From Okeania sp. SIO2C9 (lineage in GTDB: Bacteria > Cyanobacteriota > Cyanobacteriia > Cyanobacteriales > Microcoleaceae): a DNA stretch of 64,000 nucleotides. Under the pieces are notes generated by a model. The model was not told where the DNA came from, ran no database searches, and saw only the letters and a list, made by a program, of their open reading frames with translations. Below are positions 1-8,110 of the stretch, piece after piece. The stretch lies in assembly GCF_010672455.1 (NCBI RefSeq), contig NZ_JAAHGO010000039.1, positions 1 through 64,000 on the forward strand, in the 5' to 3' direction. Position numbers and translations under genes: made by a program. The stretch's first letter is position 1. Each line of letters starts with the position of its first letter.

Positions 1-1
1 C

Positions 2-88
2 GGAACTTGGATCGATGATCCTAACGCTTCGGGAAATTCTGGCACTACTGAGGTTGGAGAAATCCTGTCTCAGCAACCAGGGTCGTAG
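2..88 (+). CDS. C-terminal end of a TnpB-like protein (partial)
   Basis: An open frame enters from the left edge and stops at TAG 86-88, giving 28 residues containing DDPNASGNSGTTEVGEIL. The composition resembles the variable tail that follows the zinc finger in cyanobacterial TnpB proteins of IS200/IS605 elements. The IS-type right-end hairpin immediately downstream supports that reading. No catalytic motif lies inside the window, so the call rests on context. TnpB is an RNA-guided nuclease encoded by these elements. It could also be the tail of an unrelated gene next to a solo IS end. Confidence 0.4.
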   Translation, partial: GTWIDDPNASGNSGTTEVGEILSQQPGS

Positions 89-91
89 AAC

Positions 92-127
92 GAAGAATCC
101 TCCGCGCTTCAGCCGGAGGAGTGTCAA
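92..127 (+). mobile_element. IS200/IS605-type right-end hairpin
   Basis: The stem CCTCCG/CGGAGG is followed by AGTGTCAAT. The same arrangement, a GC-rich stem then GGAG-N2-TGTCAA, recurs at 5423-5465 and 63361-63409, and on the minus strand at 9141-9182 and 49051-49085. It follows a TnpB-like tail, as expected for the 3' end of such an element, a region that in active elements also supplies the guide RNA scaffold. Confidence 0.55.
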
Positions 128-176
128 TGAACTCATTAAGAAATTACCCATTAAACTATAGAGGCTAATAAAATTT

Positions 177-428
177 ATGCACATAGAAAAGCAATCTAGT
201 ATTGATTCTGCAGAACTAAGTCGTAGGTCTGAAGAGCTGATTAGAGCTGCATCTAATCGTTATCGCGTTGTGGTACAAGTAGCTAATCGTGCCAAACGCC
301 GTCGTTATGAAGATTTTGATAATATGGATGAACAATTAATGAAACCTGTTATCCGTGCTGTAGTCGAAATGTCCGACGAATTGATGCAGCCAGAAATAAT
401 TAGTGATGTAAGCAGTAGCATAGTATAG
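177..428 (+). CDS. rpoZ: RNA polymerase omega subunit
   Basis: This 83-residue protein matches the compact cyanobacterial omega subunit, which binds the beta-prime C-terminus and helps core RNA polymerase assemble. The diagnostic segment is [20 protein letters not shown] (residues 25-44), followed by YEDFDN and a conserved helix around [13 protein letters not shown] (residues 57-69). Length is normal for cyanobacteria. The start ATG at 177 gives the expected N-terminus. It heads a run of three same-strand genes, with about 32 bp to the next start, so co-transcription is likely. No oddities are seen. Confidence 0.95.
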   Translation: MHIEKQSSIDSAELSRRSEELIRAASNRYRVVVQVANRAKRRRYEDFDNMDEQLMKPVIRAVVEMSDELMQPEIISDVSSSIV

Positions 429-460
429 GTAAATATAATAGTAGTTATTTGATAATAGCC

Positions 461-1108
461 ATGAGCAAGAAGCGGTGGCTCAAATATTTCAAGATTATTA
501 TCATCACAGTAATGGTTTGCGCTAGTATCGAAGGGTTATGGACTTCTCTGGCGATTACAGCAAACCCTTCTGCTCATTATCTGTTAGAAACAGTTGCAGA
601 CCAAGAAAATTTTGAAGACTCAATTAAAATTGTCCAACGCCGAGTTAGACCCACAGAAGTATGGCCATTTGTATATGAAAAAATACCAGATTTGCCATTA
701 GAAAATAATTATATATCTCAAGAAACGGGTGAAGTAGATACTGAAGAAACTCTAGTGTCACGTTTAATTCGGTATCATCTATATGTTAAAGGGCGTGCTC
801 CCAATTATCGGTTTGACTGGAAATTAACATTAGCAGATTATCTTGGGGCGAATGATTATCTACAGTCATCGGTGTATCCAGGAAACGATGCTTTAACTAA
901 AAATCCAATGGAGGGCGATCGTGAAGCTATTCAAAGTTTAACTCGCTCTCAAAGGGAAACTTTAATTAATAGATTAGTAAATATTTTTAGTGGCGATCCT
1001 AACCCTCCATCAATACCAGATGTATATCAGAGAGATAACTCTGGACGTTCAGCTCCTAGAACGCCAATTATTCCCCAGCCAGGAGATGCAGATTTGCTGA
1101 GGCCATAA
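461..1108 (+). CDS. conserved hypothetical protein with N-terminal membrane segment
   Basis: A 215-residue protein starting at ATG 461 (MSKKRWLKYFK). A TTG at 449 would add four residues but is a poorer start. Residues 8-30 form one hydrophobic helix, either a signal anchor or an uncleaved signal peptide. The rest is polar, and the C-terminus is proline-rich and probably disordered. I recognise no domain. It stops two bases before the following DUF1818 gene, so the two are almost certainly co-transcribed and perhaps translationally coupled. Its fixed place after rpoZ suggests a cyanobacterial core gene of unknown role. Confidence 0.75.
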   Translation: MSKKRWLKYFKIIIITVMVCASIEGLWTSLAITANPSAHYLLETVADQENFEDSIKIVQRRVRPTEVWPFVYEKIPDLPLENNYISQETGEVDTEETLVSRLIRYHLYVKGRAPNYRFDWKLTLADYLGANDYLQSSVYPGNDALTKNPMEGDREAIQSLTRSQRETLINRLVNIFSGDPNPPSIPDVYQRDNSGRSAPRTPIIPQPGDADLLRP

Positions 1109-1110
1109 AA

Positions 1111-1476
1111 ATGGGACGGATAGTCAAAAGTGGAGCTGGTTGGCGGTTAGGGTTGAATCCTAAAGCAGAAAAATTTCAGGGTTTAGTTGCTGGAGATGAG
1201 TGGTCAATAGAACTAACAGAAAAAGAACTTGAGGATTTTTGCAGATTATTAGACCAGTTAAATAAAGCTATAAATCAGATTTCAGATGAGTTGATGGATC
1301 AAGAGAGAATAGTCTGCGAAGCTGAAAGTGATTTGCTCTGGATGCAGGTAGAAGGGTTTCCAGAAAGTTATACTGTTAAGTTCATTTTAAATCAAGGGCG
1401 CAGGGGAGAAGGAAAGTGGCCTGTACAAGCTGTGCCTGGTTTAGTCCAGGCCGCACAAATGTTAAAAGTTTTTTAA
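1111..1476 (+). CDS. DUF1818 family protein
   Basis: The 121-residue product matches the small cyanobacterial DUF1818 family. It begins MGRIVKSGAGWRLGLNP and carries YQ/FQGLVAGDEWSIELT-type and LLWMQVEGFP-type segments, with a C-terminal GEGKWPVQAVPGLVQA block (residues 98-113). There is no signal peptide or membrane segment, so it is probably cytosolic. The start ATG lies two bases after the preceding stop. Function is not established for the family. The gene ends the rpoZ cluster, and a repeat of family A begins 14 bp beyond its stop. Confidence 0.85.
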   Translation: MGRIVKSGAGWRLGLNPKAEKFQGLVAGDEWSIELTEKELEDFCRLLDQLNKAINQISDELMDQERIVCEAESDLLWMQVEGFPESYTVKFILNQGRRGEGKWPVQAVPGLVQAAQMLKVF

Positions 1477-1489
1477 CTCAACTGTTTCT

Positions 1490-1640
1490 TATAGCATAAG
1501 GAAGAAGGAAGAAGGAAGAAGGAAGACAAAAGAGTGAAGAGGGAAGAAGGCGTTTAGTTATCTAGGAGAGAGGTAAAAATCTTGCGTTGTCTGAGTTTTA
1601 AGCTTTTGAAATGTCCGCGCCCTCTCCTTCGACTGCTATA
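1490..1640 (+). repeat. MITE-like element, family A (TATAGCAG ends, GGAAGAA core)
   Basis: The element runs from TATAGCATAAGGAAGAAGG to CCTTCGACTGCTATA, giving inverted ends, with a (GGAAGAA)n heptamer tract inside one end. The interior carries TTGCGTTGTCTGAGTTTTAAG. That interior recurs in other copies near 2002, 6028, 7577, 47942 and 57341, in both orientations. Confidence 0.7.
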
Positions 1641-1728
1641 ATTATCCGATGTATAAGAAATATCCTTCTCACAATATAATAATTAATTGCAAAAGTGTAA
1701 TATAGTGTTATAGTATATAAATGGTTGT

Positions 1729-1802
1729 CGGGGCGTAGCGCAGCTTGGTAGCGCACCACTTTGGGGTAGTGGGGGTCGTGGGTTCAAATCCCGCCGCTCC
1801 GA
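1729..1802 (+). tRNA. tRNA-Pro (anticodon GGG)
   Basis: A complete cloverleaf can be folded. The acceptor arm is CGGGGCG/CGCTCCG with one G-U pair. The D stem is GCGC/GCGC. The anticodon stem CCACT/AGTGG encloses loop TTGGGGT, which puts GGG at positions 34-36 with G37. The T arm is GTGGG-TTCAAAT-CCCGC. The 3' CCA is not encoded, which is common in cyanobacteria. It reads proline CCC and CCU codons. Confidence 0.96.
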
Positions 1803-2204
1803 TTTTAACAGATATGATTGAAAAGTCCAACACTATCCTATAAGATTATGTTGGGTTAGGAAGAGGCTGTTAACGAAGTCAGAACTCAGAACTCAGAATT
1901 TAGTTATTTTTTTTACGTGGATTTTGAGCAACCCTCCAAAAATATTTCGCCAATGCTGGGTTATTAGATATAAGTTATTTTGATAAATATACGGAATTAA
2001 TTATAGCATTCAAAGGGAAGGACACAGACATATCAAAAGTTTAAATTTCAGACAATGCAAGATTCTTCCTTCTACTACACTTTGGCACAAAACTCCTAAT
2101 CAATTGTCAGCAAGAGATTGTTATTTCTTCAAAAAATCTTTTGTAATTGCCTACTCCGGATGGTAAATAATACTATCTGAATATTTATTTGATAGAATCT
2201 ACTT
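1803..2204. other. intergenic spacer with a partial family-A copy
   Basis: There is no convincing gene here. A family-A copy begins at 2002 (TATAGCATTCAAAGGGAAGG) and runs through ACAGACATATCAAAAG to about 2085, where the right inverted end is degraded. The remainder is AT-rich and gives no recognisable signal apart from the terminator-like hairpin that follows. Confidence 0.5.
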
Positions 2205-2232
2205 CCATCTGTAACACTACAGATGGTTTTTT
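2205..2232 (+). terminator. intrinsic terminator-like hairpin
   Basis: CCATCTG and CAGATGG form a perfect 7-bp stem around an 8-base loop and are followed directly by six T residues. The hairpin overlaps the first ATG (2223) of the downstream reading frame. Either it attenuates that gene, it ends a short upstream transcript, or the gene starts further down at 2235 or 2244. Confidence 0.6.
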
Positions 2233-2834
2233 ATGTGAAAGATATGGTGTTGAGGGTTGTTTCAAGTAAAAAATTATACAAAGAATTGAAGATTTCCCGC
2301 ATTTTCTGGTTTATAATAGGATTTATATTAACTTTTTGGATTAGTTATCAACAGTTTGCAGGTAGTTTAGAAACACCTCAAGCTTTATTTGTACTTGGTG
2401 GGGCCATAGAAAGAGAAGTTTTTGCGGCAGAATTTGCTCGCCAACATCCCCAGCTAGATATCTGGGTGTCTTCTGGCACTAACCCGGAATATGCCGACTG
2501 GTTATTCTCTAGGAGTGGTATTTCGCAAACTCGCTTACATTTAGATTATGATGCCGTAGACACTGTAACTAATTTTACTACAATGGTAGATAAATTAAAA
2601 TCTCACGGTATTACAAGTGTTTATTTAGTTACTTCTGATGACCATATGCTTCGTGCCCAAGTTATAGGGGAAATTGTTTTGGGTAGCAGGGGCATTAGTT
2701 TTGAGCCAATGCCTGTACCTTCTGGGCGATCGCCCGAACCCATTGAAAAAGTTATTAGAGATGGCATTAGAGCGATTTTATGGGTAACTACTGGTTATAC
2801 TGGTGCAGGACTGGTAGTTCCATTATCTTCTTGA
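2223..2834 (+). CDS. DUF218 (YdcF/ElyC-like) membrane-anchored protein
   Basis: A 203-residue protein with one N-terminal membrane helix (about residues 25-43) followed by a DUF218 domain. Visible landmarks are FVLGGAIERE near residue 58, VSSGTNPEYA, the central TRLHLDYDAVDTVTNF block and VYLVTSDDHMLRA (about residues 137-149). DUF218 proteins such as E. coli ElyC and SanA act in envelope integrity, but the biochemical reaction here is unknown. The ATG at 2223 sits inside a terminator-like hairpin; GTG 2235 or ATG 2244 are in-frame alternatives that keep the membrane helix. Its last 40 bases overlap the convergent DUF2288 gene. Confidence 0.85.
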   Translation: MVFYVKDMVLRVVSSKKLYKELKISRIFWFIIGFILTFWISYQQFAGSLETPQALFVLGGAIEREVFAAEFARQHPQLDIWVSSGTNPEYADWLFSRSGISQTRLHLDYDAVDTVTNFTTMVDKLKSHGITSVYLVTSDDHMLRAQVIGEIVLGSRGISFEPMPVPSGRSPEPIEKVIRDGIRAILWVTTGYTGAGLVVPLSS

Positions 2835-3127
2835 GTAGCATCAGATTCTTGTACTAAAACAAAAGGTTGTACTATCAAAGCATTAAATTTTTTACTATCA
2901 TTACTATTCCAAATTGACAACTGTTCGGCTGAGGGCTTATAAATAAGTTCTCGGCTAATCCAGTCTTGCACAGAAGATGTATTATCAGAAGCGATCGCTA
3001 CTCCCACATCTAATAAATCTAAATTTTTGCCGACAATTACTACCGCATCACGTTTTACATGGGGTACTAACCAATCCCATTCCGCTACATCCAAATTTTC
3101 GGCCAATTGTTCTCTAATGTCCTGCAT
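2795..3127 (-). CDS. DUF2288 family protein
   Basis: A 110-residue soluble protein. The signature run is EWDWLVPHVKRDAVVIV (residues 16-32), followed by LDLLDVGVAIASDN, WISRELIYKPS and FNALIVQPFVLVQE. This fits the small DUF2288 family found in cyanobacteria and proteobacteria, whose function is unknown. The C-terminal dozen residues are low complexity and are encoded by DNA shared with the 3' end of the convergent DUF218 gene. There are 34 bp between its start and the end of plsC upstream on the same strand, so it may be read on from plsC. Confidence 0.85.
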   Translation of the reverse strand: MQDIREQLAENLDVAEWDWLVPHVKRDAVVIVGKNLDLLDVGVAIASDNTSSVQDWISRELIYKPSAEQLSIWNSNDSKKFNALIVQPFVLVQESDATQEDNGTTSPAPV

Positions 3128-3161
3128 TTCTTTTTAACTAATTTTAACAAAACTCAATATA

Positions 3162-3797
3162 TCAACGTCCTAAATCGTGCATTTTGTTAATTATATCTGC
3201 ACATTTTTGACTTATTAATTCTAGCTCTTGTTTCTTAGTTGATTCTGGAGGTGGTATAAGTTCTCCAATTCTGACAGTTATTGGTACAGAATTAGCTATT
3301 AAACCTTGACGTTTCACTGCATGAGTACCCCAGATACAAACCGGTAATAATGGTACTTTTGCCTTTGCCGCAATTAAAGTCGCCCCCAATTTTGGTTCTG
3401 TAATTTTACCATCAGAAGTCCTAGTTCCTTGTAAAAATATACCTACTGCCCACCCCTGTTCTAAACTATTGAGTGCTGAACGAATAGCACTCCGGTCTGC
3501 CGACCCTCTTTTAACTGGATATGCTCCATATAATGTAATAATCTGCTTCAAAACGGGTACTTGAAATAATTCCTCCTTCGCCATATAAGCAACAGGTCTT
3601 TTCATACAAACAGAAACTATTGGAGGGTCTAAGTCACTGGCATGATTACTAACTACGACTAATGGCCTTTGTTGTGGAACATTTTCTGCACCATAAATAT
3701 TATTGCGAAAATAAAACTTAAGTATAGGAACTATTACTGACCATTTTAATAAGCGATAAAGAATTAAATTCTCGACTGGTTCACGATTTCTAGCCAC
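3162..3797 (-). CDS. plsC: 1-acyl-sn-glycerol-3-phosphate acyltransferase
   Basis: A 211-residue PlsC-family acyltransferase that moves an acyl chain from acyl-ACP to lysophosphatidic acid to make phosphatidic acid at the inner membrane. The catalytic NHASDLDPP motif (H52, D57) is the canonical NHX4D. Motif II lies in the PVKRGSADRSA region, and motif III reads LQGTRTSDG instead of the usual EGTRS, with Q in place of E. A motif IV proline occurs in KVPLLPVCIWG. A hydrophobic segment near residues 14-30 may anchor it. It lies on the same strand as fabD, fabH and plsX, although 2.8 kb of debris separates it from fabD. Confidence 0.9.
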   Translation of the reverse strand: MARNREPVENLILYRLLKWSVIVPILKFYFRNNIYGAENVPQQRPLVVVSNHASDLDPPIVSVCMKRPVAYMAKEELFQVPVLKQIITLYGAYPVKRGSADRSAIRSALNSLEQGWAVGIFLQGTRTSDGKITEPKLGATLIAAKAKVPLLPVCIWGTHAVKRQGLIANSVPITVRIGELIPPPESTKKQELELISQKCADIINKMHDLGR

Positions 3798-3843
3798 AAG
3801 ATATGACCTTGATTTTAGGTTAAGTTAGTTCATCATCATAACC

Positions 3844-3978
3844 TATAGCAGGCAACAGGCAACAGGCAACAGGTAACAGGTAACAGGCAACAGGCAACAG
3901 GTAACAGTGGGAAAATAATTTCTCTGTCTTAATATTCATCATCAACATAAGTCAAACACCAACTCGTTCCTTGCTATA
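3844..3978 (+). repeat. MITE-like element with (GGCAACA)n heptamer tract
   Basis: The ends are TATAGCAGGCAAC and GTTCCTTGCTATA, an inverted pair matching at 11 of 13 positions. From 3849 to about 3908 the heptamer GGCAACA/GGTAACA repeats about eight times. The architecture of TATAGC ends plus an internal heptamer satellite resembles family A, but the interior sequence differs. Confidence 0.55.
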
Positions 3979-4201
3979 TCAGTTTTTTGCTGCAGAAGGT
4001 TAAGCATTTCCTGCGGAATGCTGCGCAAACAGCTTTCAGCTTGCCTCATAAGGTTGGAACTACGTTATCTTTTCTTTTGCGAGTTTAATACCCCCATCGT
4101 CACTTGCGGTGCTTAAAATTGTTTGGGGGTATAAGAAACGGAGTGGCGTGTCAAGACTATCCATCAGCAATTTTCCCTTCTGCCTTTTGCCTTCTTCAAT
4201 C
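3979..4201. other. intergenic mosaic of short palindromes
   Basis: It contains GCATTTCCTGCGGAATGCTGCGCAAACAGC-type palindromic modules, which recur near 51084, 56741 and 59291. No gene is visible. Confidence 0.45.
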
Positions 4202-4960
4202 TCAAGGTATAAAATCTGCCTGTTGTACAAGTTGTTGACCTTGGGTTGATAAAGCTAATTCTAGAAAATTTTTTACCGCTAAACTTGTTTGATTTGGTAC
4301 TGCTAAAAACACACTACGACTCAGGGGATAATTATCATTATTAGGAGTAGTTTGATTTACAGGTGAAATTCCGTTTATTGGTACAATTCTAACGGTGGTT
4401 TGATTTTTTGCCTGAGCTACTGTGGTATAGCTAATTCCATTATTGTTCAATTCTCGTAAAATTGGAGTTGTGACATCTGTTTTATATGTAATAAAGTTTG
4501 AACTATCTGGAGCAAAAAATTTTCCTAATAAGACAACATCTTGAAAGAAATTGTAGCTGCCACTTTTGGGAGAACGGTTAATAACTTTTATCGGCAAATC
4601 ATCACCACCTACTTCTGACCAATTGATTATTTTTCCTTGATAAATATCTTTGAGTTGGTCTAATGTTAAGCTTCCTTTCTAGGGATTATTAATTCCGACT
4701 ACTACTGCTAAAGCATCTTTGGCAATAGGAATTAATTTAATGTTTCCTTGAAGGCTCTCTTCTGGTAGTAAAGTACGGGATGTTGCTGCTATTTGTACTC
4801 TATTTTCTTATAAATTTTTGATGCCTTGATTAGAGCCATTTGCTCTACCTTCAGGTACTCCATAAGTTATTGGAATATTAGGATATTTTTGTTCATAAGC
4901 ATTTTCCATCAGCTTGATTAATTTAACCATAGTCACACTACCATTGCCAATTGGGGAGAA
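4202..4960 (-). pseudogene. phosphate-binding-protein-like (PstS family) pseudogene
   Basis: On the minus strand a single frame reads [20 protein letters not shown], then VQIAATSRTLLPEE, IPIAKDALAVVVG, LTLDQLKDIYQGKIINW and a C-terminal PBP-like half. This is the order of a PstS-type periplasmic binding domain, including the FxxDALAVVV-like and INW segments. The frame is interrupted by TAA (4808-4810) and TAG (4679-4681) with no frameshift. The N-terminus, including any signal peptide, is missing: homology stops near 4960, where a TnpB fragment begins on the other strand. The final 131 residues remain open but have no plausible start. It is a dead gene truncated by a transposon remnant. Confidence 0.75.
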
Positions 4961-5445
4961 TTAGTCAGGCAATTAGATTATAAAGCCCAATGGTACGGCC
5001 GGGAATTAATCAAGATTGATAGATATTTTCCCAGTTCGCGCGGGTTGCTCTAATTGTGGGCATATAGTAGAAAAATTACCTTTAAATATTAGAGAGTGGG
5101 ATTGCCCAGAGTTTGCAGCTCACCATGACCGGGACATAAACGCTTCGGTAAATATTTTGCGGATGGGAACCCGCGCGGTGCGATAGACGCAAGCGGTCAG
5201 ACCCCGCGCCACCCACAGCTCGCTTGCGGAATGCTGACTCCTCTGAGGGAACGCCCACCCTCGAAGGCTGCGGGAGGAGCAGTGTCAGCGCCAGTCGCTC
5301 ATCGGGGAGACCCCCAAGACCGCGCTGGCTTGTCTGTGGAGCGCGCCTTTAGACCTTCTGGGACGGGAGTCTCGTTTATGCGGGTAGCTAAGAAACAGAA
5401 AGTCTCTAACAGTGATGCTAGGGAATCCCGCCCTGTCTCGTAGAG
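4950..5445 (+). pseudogene. TnpB (IS200/IS605) 3' remnant
   Basis: From about 4950 the plus strand reads [20 protein letters not shown] and [10 protein letters not shown], the end of the TnpB RuvC-like domain. A one-base shift near 5040 then moves to a frame reading [18 protein letters not shown] and DRDINASVNILRMGTRAVR. The zinc finger has lost a cysteine (CPEF where CPEC is expected). After a stop at 5184-5186 a block of about 180 bp of GC-rich palindromic repeat separates this from a tail-like VAKKQKVSNSDARESRPVS. It is inactive: frameshifted, point-mutated and repeat-invaded. Confidence 0.75.
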
Positions 5446-5465
5446 CAGCGTCGGGAGGATGTCAA
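5423..5465 (+). mobile_element. IS200/IS605-type right-end hairpin
   Basis: The stem TCCCG/CGGGA encloses a smaller hairpin and is followed by GGATGTCAAA. It sits directly after the TnpB tail, as expected for the element's right end. Confidence 0.55.
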
Positions 5466-6617
5466 ATTTGACGAATTAGGACTAGATATGCTCTGAGCAT
5501 AAGTATTTTTACGCTCCTCAAATGTCACAACTTAAAGATACCAATGAGAAGCAATATTATCAAAAGACCAAATAAATGAATGCCCTTCATAGAAAAAAAC
5601 CCGGCGTTGGTGGCGTTGGCAAATCACAGGATGAAATTTGTAGGGACAATTCCCCTGTGGTTGTCAATCATTCACCTGGGTAGGCACGAGGGCGCTACCC
5701 CAAAATATCAATCATCTCCTCAATTACCAACGCCCAAATTTCTGCTACGTTTCCAGTGTTCGATCTTGAATTTACACCTACAAACTACCACTTAGAAATA
5801 TTATTCGGTTGTCAAACCCAACTAGAATACACATTTTTGGTAAACCAAATATAAATTATCCAACTGTTTTAATTTAAATCCCACCCGGTTCATTGTATCT
5901 TCTAGAAATTGACCATATACCATCAAGAACTTATGGCGATCACCAGCCATTATTTCACTTCCTTTTTTGAAAATATATTCTTTTTCCCAAAAATACATTT
6001 TTTTCAGTGTTCCCTAACAGTTGAGAATATAGTAGCCGAAGGAAAGGTTAGGACAAATCAAAAGCTTAAAACTCAGACAACGTAAGATTTTTCGGTAGTG
6101 TGGCAAGTGTGGGGAAAATGGGAAGTTTGGGGAGGGGAGGGTAGGGAGACACAGAAAGTAGGAAGAATAATTGTACCTGTATCTTTGTTGTGCAACTCTT
6201 GCCTTTCATCCTAACTTTTTGGTCGCTCAAGCTTAAAAATTTGCACTTTTTTCGCTCCCTTTAATGCTAAAACCTCTATATATCAGTACTTTGAGATTAT
6301 ATTGGCCAGCCATACTTACTTAATCCCACACTTTGCTGATGCACAACCGATTTTTCTTTATTCTTTCTGGTAGATATCACAATTCAAATAGGATTGTTAT
6401 ATAGAAATCCCAAATTATGTGAATACCATGTGCTCCTTCCAGGGGAGCTACGCTATCGGTAGAACAGTTATAATAGGACTTCGCAGTTTTGCTCTAGCAA
6501 TAATACTAAGTATTTTAAGAGCTAAAGCCCAACTACAAACAAATCAAAAGTAATATCAAACTATCTACCTACATTTTTGACTAGAAATAATCAAAACATT
6601 GAGCCTATTCTTATTGT
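5466..6617. other. gene-free spacer holding two repeat copies
   Basis: I see no supportable gene. A family-A copy starts at 6028 (TATAGTAGCCGAAGGAAAGG) and continues through AAACTCAGACAACGTAAG to about 6105; its right end is replaced by a G-rich tract. A diverged family-D copy spans about 6166-6310, sharing GCTAAAACCT and the run into TTTGAGATTATATT with the copy at 17318-17541. The short open frame near 5580 has no coding signature. Confidence 0.5.
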
Positions 6618-7511
6618 TTAACTTTTAACTGTAACTTTAATATCCTTTAGACTACTTACATTTGCTAATTTAAAATCTGGGCAAGTTCGTTTAATTATAC
6701 CTGTGAGCACTTTTCCCGGACCAATTTCTATAACTTTTTCTACTTCTTCTTTTTGCATCTCTAAAGATGTTTCGCGCCACCGCACACCATTTGTCATTTG
6801 TCTATACAGACGTTGTTTTATTGTCGCTGCATCTGTAGTGGCAATTGGTTCAGAATTGGAAATTATGGGAATTTTTGCATCAGCAAATTTTACTGATTCT
6901 AATATTTGTTGAAATTCTATAGATGCCGACTCCATTAAATGAGAATGAAACGCCCCAGAAACATTTAATTTAACTTCACGTTTAACTTTAATTTTGCTGA
7001 GTAAAGTTGCGACTGCTTCTGGTGTACCAGATATTACAACTTGACCTGAATTATTATCATTTGCTAGAACAACATTTGGGGTTTGCTGAAGTTCCTCTTC
7101 AAGCTTTTCTCGATCGAATCCCATTAAAGCTTTCATCTGTCCACCAGTGGCATTATTCATAAATTCGGCACGTTTTTTAACTAATTTTAGTCCTGTCTCA
7201 AAATCGAATACTCCAGCAACGTAGAGGGCAACATATTCTCCTAAACTATGACCTGCAACAATGTCTGGTTGAAAAGAATGAGCAAACATTTCATCTGCTA
7301 ATAAACTTTCTACCACATATAAACAGGGTTGAGTATAAAGAGTTTGAGATAATTTTTCTTTTTGGGTTTCACAAATTTCTGTAATAGACCAACCTAAAAT
7401 TTCGTGAGCTTGCTTAAATTTTGCTTTAGCAGAAGGCAAGTCTAATAAATCTATTCCCATACCAATTTTTTGAGAACCTTGCCCTGGAAACACCCATGCT
7501 GTTTTTGTCAT
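6618..7511 (-). CDS. fabD: malonyl-CoA:ACP transacylase
   Basis: A 297-residue FabD that loads malonyl groups from CoA onto acyl carrier protein to feed type II fatty-acid synthesis in the cytosol. The N-terminal FPGQGSQKIGMG forms the oxyanion region, and GHSLGEYVA carries the nucleophile (S89). GAFHSHLM holds the catalytic histidine, and the C-terminal half includes the ferredoxin-like subdomain and IEIGPGKVLTGIIKR. Length and motifs are standard. It lies downstream of fabH on the same strand with a 600-bp spacer filled by repeats, so whether they still share a transcript is uncertain. Confidence 0.95.
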   Translation of the reverse strand: MTKTAWVFPGQGSQKIGMGIDLLDLPSAKAKFKQAHEILGWSITEICETQKEKLSQTLYTQPCLYVVESLLADEMFAHSFQPDIVAGHSLGEYVALYVAGVFDFETGLKLVKKRAEFMNNATGGQMKALMGFDREKLEEELQQTPNVVLANDNNSGQVVISGTPEAVATLLSKIKVKREVKLNVSGAFHSHLMESASIEFQQILESVKFADAKIPIISNSEPIATTDAATIKQRLYRQMTNGVRWRETSLEMQKEEVEKVIEIGPGKVLTGIIKRTCPDFKLANVSSLKDIKVTVKS

Positions 7512-7576
7512 TTTAATATGATAATTTTGACTATAATTTATCTCTAAAAGTTGTCAGCTATTCAGCCTTGAAAGTA

Positions 7577-7730
7577 TATAGTAGTCGAAGGAAAGGTTAG
7601 GACAGTTAAAAAGTTTAAAACTCAGACGACATAAGACTTTTTCTTTTTTCTTGTTTCTTTTTTCTTGTTTCTTTTTTCTTGTTTCTTTTTTCTTGTTTCT
7701 TTTTTCTTCTTCCTTCTTCCTTCTGTTATA
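7577..7730 (-). repeat. MITE-like element, family A, with 14-bp satellite
   Basis: The copy begins TATAGTAGTCGAAGGAAAGG and ends CTTCCTTCTGTTATA. Between them lies AAACTCAGACGACATAAG followed by about five units of CTTGTTTCTTTTTT, a 14-bp period that is twice seven. Confidence 0.65.
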
Positions 7731-8093
7731 TATCCCAATTTTTTGCAAAAGGAAATAGAGAGTATAAAATCATCAATGCCTTTTAACTTAAATTACATTA
7801 GACATCTGGCAATAATAAAAAATAAAATCAATTATCGCATATAAATAATCAATTTTTTCACCATACTCCCTACTGCCTACTTCCTACTCCCTCTTTTCCA
7901 GTTTTAAAGTATATATCCCAATTTTTTGTAAAAGGAAATAGAGAGTATAAAATCATCAATGCCTTTTAACTTAAATTATATTAGACATCTGGCGATCATA
8001 AAAAATAAAATCAATTATCGCATATAAATAACCAATTATTTCCTCCTACTTCCTACTCCCTACTGCCTACTGCCTCTTTTCCTGAGGGGTCTA
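7727..8093. repeat. direct duplication (184-bp period) containing two family-B elements
   Basis: The block starting ATATATCCCAATTTTTTG near 7727 is repeated from 7911 with few differences. Each copy contains TTAGACATCTGG...AATCAATTATCGCAT followed by a TACTCCC-type tract (7798-7903 and 7981-8093). A third element of this family at 54064-54174 has perfect ends TAGACATCTCCA/TGGAGATGTCTA. Confidence 0.75.
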
Positions 8094-8110
8094 TTTTAAT
8101 TCCTACTCAA

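Noticed and set aside
5580-5795. A 71-codon frame after the TnpB remnant.
   Set aside because: It crosses GC-rich repeat fragments and shows no protein-like pattern.
7554-7748. A Lys/Glu-rich 64-codon frame on the minus strand.
   Set aside because: It translates a CTTGTTTCTTTTTT satellite inside a family-A element.
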